A stretch of DNA of 64,000 nucleotides, taken from contig NZ_JAUFQB010000060.1 in assembly GCF_030409525.1 (NCBI RefSeq), positions 1-64,000 of the forward strand, written 5' to 3'. This stretch comes from Kaistella yonginensis (GTDB lineage Bacteria > Bacteroidota > Bacteroidia > Flavobacteriales > Weeksellaceae). Within the stretch, counting starts at the first letter, position 1. Each line of letters opens with the position of its first letter. The position numbers were made by a program, and so were the translations under genes. Below, piece by piece: positions 36,902 to 44,638 of this stretch. The notes under the pieces are model-generated. The model saw only the letters and a list, made by a program, of their open reading frames with translations, had not been told where the DNA came from and did not search any database.

Positions 36902-38068
36902 CTATTCAAACATTTCAGCCAACCGAACTGCTTTAATTTCGTTTGAGGAATACAGATCTTCGGTAGACTTAGTTTTCTCTAATTTCGGATAGAGATTCAC
37001 GCCGATGATTTTTATTTTTACTTCTTCGACCCAATTTTGTTCTTTGATGGCTTGGTCGTAAATTTTTTGTTGAATCCAACCAGATTTCAAAAGTTCAACA
37101 TAGCCACCGCCTTCTTCCATCTCTACAAATAATTTCCAGGATTTAACAGCGAATTGTTGCGTAAGATCTTCCACATAATACGAGCCATTTCCCGCATCAT
37201 CAAAAACATTAATGATACTTTCGTACGCTAAAACGATTTGCTGTTTAAAGGAAATTTCTTCGGATACGGAATTAGAATTTTCTATTTTATAATCATTGCT
37301 AAAAACGGCATCTGCTCCACCAATCATGGCGGCAGAAATTTCTAAAGTTGACCGAATTAAATTATTTTCAGCATCATTTTTTGATTTATTTCGTAAAGTG
37401 GTTTCCGCAAAAATATAGGGAACTTCGTCTAAATTAAATTCTTTTGAAAATTGGTTAAGGATCAATTTTAAGGCTCGAATTTTCGCAATTTCAAAGAAAT
37501 AATTTCCGCCAACAGCAATCTTAAAAACAATCTTATTTAAAATTTCGGCTCCAAATACCTCGGTCAGTTCTTTTGTTTTTGCCAGAGCAATTGCTAATTG
37601 CTGAACGATGTTCGCTCCGGAATTTTGATGCAAAGAAATATCAACGCAAAGATTTCTTTCAAAGTTTTTAGCTAATAATTCTTTTGCTAACTGTTGATTG
37701 AGTTCACCAGTTTTATCTTCAGTAAAAATATCAATTAAAGAAAAATATCGATTATTTTCATCGATCGAAATATGTTCGGCTAAATCCTTATCGTTAACAA
37801 AAAGTACTTTCTCCTGCAAATCTTCCACATTATTATTCAATAGAAATACAAAGACATTTTCTTCTGCACTTTCATGATAAAGAGCAACAAGATGCGTAGA
37901 TTCCTCTACCTTAGGAAGATTGCTCAACGGTTTGAAAACAGAATCGTAATAAGGTTTCACTACAATTCCTTCCAAATTTTCTTTAGATAAAATCTCATAG
38001 ATATTTTCTGTTTTCATTTGTTTCTGAACCGCAGCTTCCCAATCTTGAAGTGATTTTTTTTTAAACAT
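36902..38068 (-). CDS. mutA: Methylmalonyl-CoA mutase small (beta) subunit-like
   Basis: I start it at MFKKKSLQDWEAAVQ (388 residues); a start 18 bp upstream is also open. The N-terminal W-E-A-A motif and the barrel-like body match the non-catalytic MutA subunit of heterodimeric methylmalonyl-CoA mutase (TIM-barrel, no cobalamin-binding motif DxHxxG seen). It is shorter than classical MutA (over 600 residues), as in related flavobacteria as I recall. The catalytic MutB gene is not in this window. It is last in a probable udk-divIC-mutA unit. Confidence 0.78.
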   Translation of the reverse strand: MFKKKSLQDWEAAVQKQMKTENIYEILSKENLEGIVVKPYYDSVFKPLSNLPKVEESTHLVALYHESAEENVFVFLLNNNVEDLQEKVLFVNDKDLAEHISIDENNRYFSLIDIFTEDKTGELNQQLAKELLAKNFERNLCVDISLHQNSGANIVQQLAIALAKTKELTEVFGAEILNKIVFKIAVGGNYFFEIAKIRALKLILNQFSKEFNLDEVPYIFAETTLRNKSKNDAENNLIRSTLEISAAMIGGADAVFSNDYKIENSNSVSEEISFKQQIVLAYESIINVFDDAGNGSYYVEDLTQQFAVKSWKLFVEMEEGGGYVELLKSGWIQQKIYDQAIKEQNWVEEVKIKIIGVNLYPKLEKTKSTEDLYSSNEIKAVRLAEMFE

Positions 38069-38112
38069 AATTGATATTATCGCCAATTGATGGCTTTTAA
38101 CTGAAAAAAATA

Positions 38113-38460
38113 TTACTTCACTGCTTTAGCGCTATCAACCACCAAAATAAAAATCTCCTCATTCGGTTTTTTCATGAAGTAATTTTCACGAGCAAATTTT
38201 TCTTTTTCGTCTTTATTATTCATTAATTTCTTGTAGAACTGATCATTTTTCTCGTATTCGGTTTGATAATAGGCGAGTTGATTTTCATATTTATTGACTT
38301 CACCATTTAATTCATTAATAACGAGGAAAGAGGTACTGTCAAAGAAAACCATCCATACCAAAAAAAGAAAAATGGTTACGAAATATTTATTCACAAAATA
38401 TTTTTGTAAAAATTTATACTTCGTAGATTTCGGTTTAATTTCTTTAATGAGGTCTTCCAT
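38113..38460 (-). CDS. FtsB/DivIC-type septum formation protein
   Basis: 115 residues, bitopic: a cytoplasmic N-terminus, one transmembrane helix (about 28-48, FVTIFLFLVWMVFF-like region), then a coiled coil (NELNGEVNKYENQLAYYQTE) and a short extracytoplasmic tail. This matches FtsB/DivIC, part of the FtsQLB divisome complex. It begins one base after the udk stop codon, so translation is probably coupled. Confidence 0.83.
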   Translation of the reverse strand: MEDLIKEIKPKSTKYKFLQKYFVNKYFVTIFLFLVWMVFFDSTSFLVINELNGEVNKYENQLAYYQTEYEKNDQFYKKLMNNKDEKEKFARENYFMKKPNEEIFILVVDSAKAVK

Positions 38461-38461
38461 T

Positions 38462-39079
38462 TTACTGTGGTTTTTTCAGCGTATTATTAATAACGGTCGA
38501 AAGAAAATCAATAGCTACGGTATTTTGTTTCATATTCGGTACAATTAAATCTGCTTCATTTTTTGAGGGTTCGATAAACTCCTGGTGCATCGGCTTCAAG
38601 GTGGTTTGATAACGATGCAGAACTTCTTGTAAATCACGACCCCGCTCTTGGGTATCACGACGGATTCTTCTGATCAACCTTTCGTCTGAATCGGCATGTA
38701 CAAATACTTTTAAATCATATTCTTTTAAAAGTTCTTTATTGGTCAAAACTAAAATTCCTTCTACAATCAAAACATTTCTAGGTTCCACCGAAACATGATC
38801 GCCCGTTCTGGAATGCGTCACAAAAGAATACAAGGGTTGCTCAATGGTCTCACCATTTTTCAAAGCTTTTACGTGTTTAATCAACAGCTCAAAATCGATG
38901 GATTTGGGATGGTCATAATTCAGAACTTCTCTTTCCTGTAACGTGAGATTCGGATTATCATGGTAGTAATTATCTTGTGAAAGAACGTTGACCCCTTCTG
39001 TATTGAGTTGCTGAAGAATTTTATTGACTACAGTTGTTTTTCCTGATCCGGTACCTCCTGCAATTCCGATTACGAGCAT
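38462..39079 (-). CDS. udk: Uridine kinase
   Basis: Phosphorylates uridine and cytidine in pyrimidine salvage. The 205 residues carry the P-loop GIAGGTGSGKTTVV (5-18), the DNYYHD substrate segment and the DHPKSIDFE motif typical of Udk. It is the first gene of the udk-divIC-mutA cluster; the divIC start lies one base after its stop codon. A -7 element is at 39093-39100. Confidence 0.95.
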   Translation of the reverse strand: MLVIGIAGGTGSGKTTVVNKILQQLNTEGVNVLSQDNYYHDNPNLTLQEREVLNYDHPKSIDFELLIKHVKALKNGETIEQPLYSFVTHSRTGDHVSVEPRNVLIVEGILVLTNKELLKEYDLKVFVHADSDERLIRRIRRDTQERGRDLQEVLHRYQTTLKPMHQEFIEPSKNEADLIVPNMKQNTVAIDFLSTVINNTLKKPQ

Positions 39080-39092
39080 AGTTTTGTTTTTA

Positions 39093-39100
39093 CAAATATA
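39093..39100 (-). promoter_or_regulatory. -7 element of udk
   Basis: The minus strand reads TATATTTG, matching TAnnTTTG, 13 bases before the udk ATG, so the 5' leader would be only about ten bases. Confidence 0.5.
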
Positions 39101-39156
39101 AGATTTTGTCCTAAATTTCAGAATAAAACTGTACTGAAATTCTTCGAACGATGTAA

Positions 39157-39777
39157 TTAAGCTTTTCGCTCGATATTTAAAATATAATAAACCACCGCCA
39201 CCACCCTGGCTAAAAACTCCCTCGACTGGTTTCTGTAATAACTATTATTGGATAGAACATCCTGTGCATCAAAGCCCAGTGCATTCATCCCACTATTTCT
39301 GGCGTAGAACAGTGCTCGCAAATTATGAAAACCTTGGGATACAATGATCACGTCTTTTTGATGATAGACATCAAGACAGTTTTTAATGCTGGCCTGTGTT
39401 TTATATCCTTTCGGATCTTCAATGATGATATTTTCCGGTACGCCTTCCTGATAGATAAGATAATTTTTCATGGCTGCGGGTTCGTCATAACCTTTGCTTT
39501 TTTCGCCACTTACTATAATTTTTTTAATTTTTCCATGATGATAAAGGAGTGCCGCGGCATCCATTCTGGCAGTGAAATACGGATTTGATGCGCCTGATTT
39601 CATTTTCGGAGAAGTGCCCAAAACCAGTGCAGTTTCTCGGGGTGGAATTTTAGAAATCTTGGTGTAGGTTTTTCCATTTGTCACCGCAAAAACCCAAATA
39701 TTAGCCAAAATCATAAGTAGAATCCCAATTTCGATGAGATTAAAAAATGATTTTAAAAGATCTAATATTTTTTTCAA
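39157..39777 (-). CDS. SanA/YdcF-like (DUF218) membrane protein
   Basis: 206 residues. One N-terminal transmembrane helix (about 12-32), then a DUF218 Rossmann-like domain with TALVLGTSPKMKSG, IIVSGEKSKGYDEPAAMKNY and VIIVSQGFHNLRALFYAR. E. coli SanA of this family affects envelope permeability to vancomycin; the mechanism is not known. It starts 4 bp after the ferredoxin-reductase gene, so the two are co-transcribed. Confidence 0.85.
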   Translation of the reverse strand: MKKILDLLKSFFNLIEIGILLMILANIWVFAVTNGKTYTKISKIPPRETALVLGTSPKMKSGASNPYFTARMDAAALLYHHGKIKKIIVSGEKSKGYDEPAAMKNYLIYQEGVPENIIIEDPKGYKTQASIKNCLDVYHQKDVIIVSQGFHNLRALFYARNSGMNALGFDAQDVLSNNSYYRNQSREFLARVVAVVYYILNIERKA

Positions 39778-39781
39778 AACG

Positions 39782-40906
39782 TTATATTAAATCAAAATTA
39801 ACTTTAATATTTTTAGTAAGAACGACCGACATGCAGGCGAGTATTTTTCCGGATGCTTCTTCTGTCTCTGTTAAATATTCGTTTTCTAACAATTCAACGT
39901 CGCCTTCCTCCAAAACACATTCGCAACTACCGCAAATCCCAGATTTACAAGAGTAAGGTACAGGGAATTTTTGTATTAATAATTGTTGGAGCAAACGCAT
40001 TTTGTTGTTTTCCAACGTTGTGGAATAGGACTTATCAAAAAGTTTAAAATCAACCGAAATATTTTCAATGAGTGGAAATTCTTTTTCAATGGGATAAATA
40101 TCTTCATTAAATTCCTCAAATAACTCAAAATGAATATTTTTCTTGGGAATTCCGTGCTTATAACAAGCATTCGCAATTGATTTTATCATCTCTCCTTTGC
40201 CACAAATCAACACTTCATCTACGGCATCCCAGATGGTGCTTTCTTCATCAGTATCATCCAACAACAATAATTGATTGATGATTAAGGCCACCTTTTTTTC
40301 GTTTAACCTCCCTTCAAATAAGCCATTGCCTATTTTTTCCTGGGAATAAAAGTAATGAATTTCTAATCGTTCAGCATGTTTTTTAACCAATTCATCAAGT
40401 TCTTTTTTAAAGGCGATATGTTTCTTATTTTTAATTCCGTAAAAAAGAAAAAGTCTGGTTCTAGGTTCGGTGTATAAAATATTTTTAAAATGACTTAAAA
40501 CCGGAGTGATGCCAATTCCACCCGCAAACCCAACAATTGTTCGAAATTCATGTGGCTTAGAAATCAAGGTAAATCGTCCTCTGGGTTCAGAAACCTGAAT
40601 TTCATCACCAACTTTAATCTCGCCAAAGAGCTTGTGCGCGAAACTCTCTTGATTATTAATTTTGATGCCTAAAGCAATGGTTTTTTCGTGAGGTGCCGAG
40701 GTCATTGAAAAGTCTTTTTCAACAATGCGATTTTCGATTTGTAATTGTAAAGTAACGTATTGGCCAGCTTCAAATTGATATTGGATTGCAAGTTTTTTCG
40801 GGATTTCGAATTCGAGTGCGTAAGTACTTTTGGTCAGTTCTTGCTTTTTCGCTAATTTTAGCGGGTGAAATTCTATTTGTCTGGCTTTAGGTAAAAGATT
40901 TTCCAT
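39782..40906 (-). CDS. Ferredoxin-NAD(P)H reductase with C-terminal 2Fe-2S domain (PaaE-like)
   Basis: 374 residues: an FAD-binding barrel (about 15-110, with DFSMTSAPHEK), an NAD(P)-binding domain (GFAGGIGITPVLSHF), and a plant-type 2Fe-2S ferredoxin at the C-terminus with SCKSGICGSCEC and a later LACMS Cys. This is the arrangement of PaaE/HcaD-type oxygenase reductases. No oxygenase is adjacent, so its electron acceptor is unknown. It precedes the SanA-like gene by 4 bp and is divergent from the TlpA-like gene. Confidence 0.9.
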   Translation of the reverse strand: MENLLPKARQIEFHPLKLAKKQELTKSTYALEFEIPKKLAIQYQFEAGQYVTLQLQIENRIVEKDFSMTSAPHEKTIALGIKINNQESFAHKLFGEIKVGDEIQVSEPRGRFTLISKPHEFRTIVGFAGGIGITPVLSHFKNILYTEPRTRLFLFYGIKNKKHIAFKKELDELVKKHAERLEIHYFYSQEKIGNGLFEGRLNEKKVALIINQLLLLDDTDEESTIWDAVDEVLICGKGEMIKSIANACYKHGIPKKNIHFELFEEFNEDIYPIEKEFPLIENISVDFKLFDKSYSTTLENNKMRLLQQLLIQKFPVPYSCKSGICGSCECVLEEGDVELLENEYLTETEEASGKILACMSVVLTKNIKVNFDLI

Positions 40907-40920
40907 AGTAATTAAGAATT

Positions 40921-40928
40921 CAAAAATA
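40921..40928 (-). promoter_or_regulatory. -7 element of the ferredoxin-reductase gene
   Basis: The minus strand reads TATTTTTG, 14 bases before the start codon, within the 33-bp gap between divergent genes. Confidence 0.45.
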
Positions 40929-40939
40929 ATAAAAATAAA

Positions 40940-41512
40940 ATGAAAAAAATGATTTTTGGTGTAGTGTTACTGACTGCACTTTCGGCCTGTAATAAAGAAG
41001 CAAGTAAAGCCGAATCCACTGATGAACTAAGTACTGAAGTAGTTGCTACTGAAGAGGCAGAAACCCCTGCAGCAGCTGTTGTTCCCTTTAAAAAAATAGA
41101 AATGAGTCCAGATGAAATGACGAAATTTCTAGCTAAAAAAGAAAATGACACCCTGTATGTGACCAATTTCTTTGCAACTTGGTGTCCACCTTGTATTAAA
41201 GAAATCCCTCATTTCAAGCAACAAATGGCAGAATTAAAATCGCAACCTGTGAAATTTACCTTTATCAGTTTAGATAATAAAGACGATTGGGACACCAAAG
41301 TGAAAACTTTTTCAGAAGAACAAGGACTCTCTGAAAACGTAGTTTTATTAGATGGATCTCTACTAACTTCAACATTTTTCCCAGCAAATTTCAAGCAATG
41401 GGATGGCGGTTCAATTCCTTTCACCATTATGAGAAAAGGCGATAAAACCGATGAAACGGTGGGCATGATGAGTGAGCAAGCCTTAATAGATAAGATCAAT
41501 TCTTTTAAATAA
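40940..41512 (+). CDS. TlpA-like thioredoxin-fold lipoprotein
   Basis: 190 residues. A signal peptide ends in the lipobox LSACNKEA. A Glu/Ala/Thr-rich linker (about 20-55) leads to a thioredoxin fold with the redox motif WCPPC in NFFATWCPPCIKEIPHF. It should be a membrane-anchored periplasmic thiol-disulfide oxidoreductase of the TlpA/ResA type. It is divergent from the reductase gene with only 33 bp between start codons, and is closed by a terminator before the ABC permease gene. Confidence 0.9.
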   Translation: MKKMIFGVVLLTALSACNKEASKAESTDELSTEVVATEEAETPAAAVVPFKKIEMSPDEMTKFLAKKENDTLYVTNFFATWCPPCIKEIPHFKQQMAELKSQPVKFTFISLDNKDDWDTKVKTFSEEQGLSENVVLLDGSLLTSTFFPANFKQWDGGSIPFTIMRKGDKTDETVGMMSEQALIDKINSFK

Positions 41513-41522
41513 AATCTTTAAG

Positions 41523-41573
41523 AAAGTCACGAAGGGAATTGCTCCAAAAAAGCATGACTTTTGTGACTTTTTT
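41523..41573 (+). terminator. Terminator after the TlpA-like gene
   Basis: AAAGTCAC (41523-41530) pairs with GTGACTTT (41563-41570) around a long loop, ending in a T-run. The loop is large, so it may be a repeat-derived terminator. Confidence 0.6.
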
Positions 41574-41584
41574 CTATTGCCATA

Positions 41585-42556
41585 ATGTCGAAAAGCTTTA
41601 AAATCACCGTAATATTTATCGTCATCGGAATACTGATTTCGATTGCCGTGAATTTGAATATCGGTTTTATGAATTTAAGTTTTTCAGATTTCTTCTCCTC
41701 CAATTCCGGCCATTCTCAAATTGCACAACTCAGAATTAATCGAGTTTTGGTAATGATGTTGGCAGGAATTTCCATTCCGACCTCAGGATTTTTATTGCAG
41801 GAATATTTTCAAAATCCTTTGGCTGGGCCATCGGTTTTGGGAATTACATCAGTGGCAAGTTTAAGTGTTGCTTTTTATATTTTTTTTTCCAAAGATGTAA
41901 TCCTTCCTGAATTTTTACAAAACAGTTTTTTAAGCTTTTCTGCAATTGCCGGAAGCTTAGGTTTAATGTTTATTTTATTGGCTTTTTCAGGTCGTTTTCA
42001 AGATAAATCATTTCTAATTATTTTCGGATTTTTGATTTCAGCGTTAGCTGGCGCGGTGGTTTCGATCTTGCAATTCTATGCAGAAAATCAAAGTTTAAAA
42101 AATTATATTCTGTGGAGTTTCGGAGCGAATAGTCAGGTTTCCACCAATCAAGTTATGGTCTTAAGTGGATTTGTATTGATTGGTTTACTACTGAGTTTTA
42201 AAACCATCAAACCTTTAATTGGAAATTCTTTAGGAACCGCTTATGCTCAAAGTTTAGGAGTCAATTTAAAGCAGCTAAAGTTTTTTATCATTATCGCTTC
42301 TTCACTGCTATCTGCTTCTGTAACTGCTTTTTTAGGTCCCATTTTATTCATCGGAATCGTAGTTCCCCATTTTTGCAGAATGCTCTTTAATCCAGCAAAA
42401 TTATGGCAACAATGGATTTTGAATATGCTGCTAGGGATTTTAATCATGGAATTTTTCTCGATCCTATCTGAATCGACACAGTTTCCTTTAAATGTGATTA
42501 CCTCCTTATTTGGAATTCCTGTGATTTTGACGATGATGTTATCAAAAAACAAATGA
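41585..42556 (+). CDS. FecCD-family ABC transporter permease
   Basis: 323 residues with about nine to ten helices, of the BtuC/FecCD/FhuB family that imports iron siderophores, heme or B12. Family patterns include LRINRVLVMMLAGISIPTSG near the N-terminus, FQNPLAGPSVLGITSVAS and the C-terminal GPILFIGIVVPHFCRMLF. Its ATPase partner lies at 43091, beyond a dead GxxExxY gene. No substrate-binding protein gene is adjacent. Confidence 0.92.
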   Translation: MSKSFKITVIFIVIGILISIAVNLNIGFMNLSFSDFFSSNSGHSQIAQLRINRVLVMMLAGISIPTSGFLLQEYFQNPLAGPSVLGITSVASLSVAFYIFFSKDVILPEFLQNSFLSFSAIAGSLGLMFILLAFSGRFQDKSFLIIFGFLISALAGAVVSILQFYAENQSLKNYILWSFGANSQVSTNQVMVLSGFVLIGLLLSFKTIKPLIGNSLGTAYAQSLGVNLKQLKFFIIIASSLLSASVTAFLGPILFIGIVVPHFCRMLFNPAKLWQQWILNMLLGILIMEFFSILSESTQFPLNVITSLFGIPVILTMMLSKNK

Positions 42557-42564
42557 TAAATTTG

Positions 42565-42660
42565 TGCGAATAGTAAATCGCGAAGGCGCAAAGTTTATTT
42601 TTTCTGTGAGATTATAAGCCGCAAGGAATTCAATACATTGAATTTTAAAAATTTATAAAA
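42565..42660. repeat. Repeat-like sequence preceding the GxxExxY relic
   Basis: The phrase ATCGCGAAGGCGCAAAGTTT followed by a T-run and ATTATAAGCCGCAAGGAA resembles a degenerate intergenic repeat of the CGCAAAGGCGCAAAG kind that I recall before GxxExxY genes in flavobacteria. It probably arrived with the relic that follows. Confidence 0.35.
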
Positions 42661-42675
42661 ATAATACAACGTCAT

Positions 42676-42992
42676 ATGAATGAAAATGAATGATCGAAAA
42701 TCGTTTTTGAAGCAGGATTAAAAATCCATAAAAAATTGGACCCGCTATTAAAAAACAAAAATCACTCCCAATAAAGTACGAAGAATTAGTGATTGATTAT
42801 GTTTATAAATTGAATATCACTGTAGAAAACAAACTGATACTTGAAATTAAAGCGGTAGATTTCATTAATCCATACCATCAAGACCAATTATTAACCTACT
42901 TAAAAATGACTACTTGTAAATTGGGACTGCTAATTAATTTTCAAAATGACAATTTTAAAAGTGGCGTAACCAGAATTGTAAATGTTTTATAA
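42676..42992 (+). pseudogene. GxxExxY-family protein, pseudogene
   Basis: Reading from ATG 42676 gives MNENE, then an in-frame TGA, then SKIVFEAGLKIHKKLDP, which matches the family N-terminus. The GxLExxY core that names the family is deleted. The reading then continues in another frame as KKQKSLPIKYEELVIDYVYK and on to the conserved VENKLILEIKAV and KLGLLINF before the stop at 42992. So there is a nonsense codon, an internal deletion of roughly 25-30 codons and a frameshift. GxxExxY proteins are PD-(D/E)XK-like with unknown role. It sits between the permease and ATPase genes of one ABC importer. Confidence 0.85.
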
Positions 42993-43090
42993 AATAATTT
43001 TTATAGACTATCCATTCGCGGGCGGCGTACCTTGTGCCTTAAAAAGGAGTACATTTAATTTTTTGTGTCGTTGCATTTAACGAAATTAGA

Positions 43091-44014
43091 ATGTTTTTAG
43101 AATTAAAAAATACAACAATTGGTTATCAAACTCCTTTAATTAAAGAAGTTAATACTGGTCTGGCACTAGGCGAGATCTGCCTTTTAATCGGAAATAATGG
43201 AGTGGGAAAAACCACGTTACTCAAGAGCATTCTTCATCAGGTTAAATTATTGCAAGGTGAAATTTTGTTGAATGGTAAAACGACGGCGAACTTTTCACCA
43301 AAAGAGTTGGCACAACGAGTAGCGGTGGTTTTTTCAAAATCTAAAATTCCTTCAAATTATACGGTGCGGGATCTAATCTCCTTCGGCAAATACATTCATT
43401 ATCCTTACTATTTTGAACTGAATGATGCCGATCAAAAAGAAGTTGAAGAAATTATTGAAAGTCTGAACCTATCGAAATACAGGGATTTTCAGTTGCACCA
43501 ATTATCGGACGGAAATCTGCAAAAAGCGTTCATTGGTCGAGCCTTAGCGCAAAATTCGCCAATGATTATTCTAGATGAACCGACCACCCATCTGGATGAA
43601 GAAAACAAAATTATCATTCTGAAACTCTTGCGCAGTTTAGCAAAAACCCACGATAAATTGGTGCTATTTTCATCACATGACTGGCGGCTAGCAAAAGAGT
43701 TTGCCGATAAAATTTGGCTGATCAACAATGAAATCCTCGAAGCGGGAATTACGGAAGAGATATTGCTAAAACATGATGAATTGCTTAATCCAAGGTTGTT
43801 TGATTTTGATGCGGCATTTATCGCACCTCAAATCGTCGCGCCTGAATTACATAAAGAAATGCTCTACTCTTTTCTTCAAAAAAACTTCCAAAAAGATCTC
43901 TCTTCATACAAATTTGAGTTTAAAGATGCAATTTGGGTGATTTCCACAAGAGATATTCAACAAAAATGTGATTCTTTTACCAAAATTGCACTATATCTGC
44001 AAAACCTTCATTAA
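43091..44014 (+). CDS. FecE-type ABC transporter ATP-binding protein
   Basis: 307 residues. Walker A is GNNGVGKTT, Walker B MIILDEPTTHLD, and the H-loop is FSSHDWR. The signature is LSDGNLQKAFIGRALAQ, a departure from LSGGQ at two positions. The protein is about 50 residues longer than typical FecE/BtuD; the extra C-terminal part (about 245-307) has no domain I recognise. It should power the FecCD permease at 41585, with uptake of an iron chelate, heme or cobamide. Confidence 0.9.
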   Translation: MFLELKNTTIGYQTPLIKEVNTGLALGEICLLIGNNGVGKTTLLKSILHQVKLLQGEILLNGKTTANFSPKELAQRVAVVFSKSKIPSNYTVRDLISFGKYIHYPYYFELNDADQKEVEEIIESLNLSKYRDFQLHQLSDGNLQKAFIGRALAQNSPMIILDEPTTHLDEENKIIILKLLRSLAKTHDKLVLFSSHDWRLAKEFADKIWLINNEILEAGITEEILLKHDELLNPRLFDFDAAFIAPQIVAPELHKEMLYSFLQKNFQKDLSSYKFEFKDAIWVISTRDIQQKCDSFTKIALYLQNLH

Positions 44015-44043
44015 AACCTTATTTTATAGGCATTTACAAAGTC

Positions 44044-44057
44044 CTATGCATGCATAG
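44044..44057. promoter_or_regulatory. Distal MarR-type operator before the fad operon
   Basis: CTATGCATGCATAG is a perfect 14-bp palindrome. Extending to 16 bp, it differs from the etfBA operator at one base. Its centre is 84 bp (8 turns at 10.5 bp) upstream of the proximal site. Confidence 0.65.
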
Positions 44058-44125
44058 TATTATGCTTTTCATATCTTTTAAAGCGCTGAAATTCAAGTAT
44101 TAACAAAAATTTAACAAAATAAATA

Positions 44126-44143
44126 TACTATGCATGCATAATA
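44126..44143. promoter_or_regulatory. Proximal MarR-type operator before the fad operon
   Basis: TACTATGCATGCATAATA differs from the perfect etfBA palindrome at one base (A for G at 44141). It covers the expected -33 position of the marR promoter, whose -7 element is at 44149-44156, so binding would block transcription. Confidence 0.7.
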
Positions 44144-44148
44144 TTATT

Positions 44149-44156
44149 TATATTTG
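44149..44156 (+). promoter_or_regulatory. -7 element of the marR-fad operon
   Basis: TATATTTG matches TAnnTTTG, 15 bases before the ATG at 44172. The proximal operator ends 5 bp upstream of it. Confidence 0.55.
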
Positions 44157-44171
44157 ACAGAACCACCTTAA

Positions 44172-44633
44172 ATGCTTGATATGAACAAATCACACCACGA
44201 AAAAGTAGAGAATGTAGATCTCATCTTGAAATCTACCTGGCTTGCAGTTTCAAAAATGTATTCAGAATTAGCACAAGATCATGATGCCACTGCTGTTCAA
44301 GCGTTGACCCTCTTGAAAATAGACCCTAAAGAAGGCACCAGAAGTACAAACCTAGGGCCTAAAATGGCAATTGAGCCAACTTCTTTAACAAGAATCATTA
44401 AACTCTTGGAAGACAATGGCTATATCTATAAAGAAAAAACCACCAGCGACAAACGAGAGGTGATTATTAAACTTACAGAAAAAGGGATTAATTCCAGAAA
44501 TCTGTCAAAAGAAGTAGTAGTTAACTTCAATAAAAAAGTCATAGAAAAAATACCTGCAGAAAAAATGGAGGTTTTCAAAGAAGTTATGACAGACATTTTG
44601 AAAATCGCCAACGAATTAAATAATAAAAAATAA
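44172..44633 (+). CDS. MarR-family transcriptional regulator of the fad operon
   Basis: 153 residues; a start at 44181 (MNKSHHEK) is equally open. It is a helical dimerisation region plus a winged helix with VQALTLLKID, the recognition helix region TSLTRIIKLLEDNGYIYKEK and the wing SDKREVIIKLTEKG. It begins the operon and fadN starts 5 bp after its stop. Two copies of a TATGCATGCATA palindrome precede it and a third precedes etfB, so autoregulation plus control of etfBA is inferred. The effector is probably an acyl-CoA or fatty acid, by analogy with other fad regulators. Confidence 0.9.
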   Translation: MLDMNKSHHEKVENVDLILKSTWLAVSKMYSELAQDHDATAVQALTLLKIDPKEGTRSTNLGPKMAIEPTSLTRIIKLLEDNGYIYKEKTTSDKREVIIKLTEKGINSRNLSKEVVVNFNKKVIEKIPAEKMEVFKEVMTDILKIANELNNKK

Positions 44634-44638
44634 AAAAT

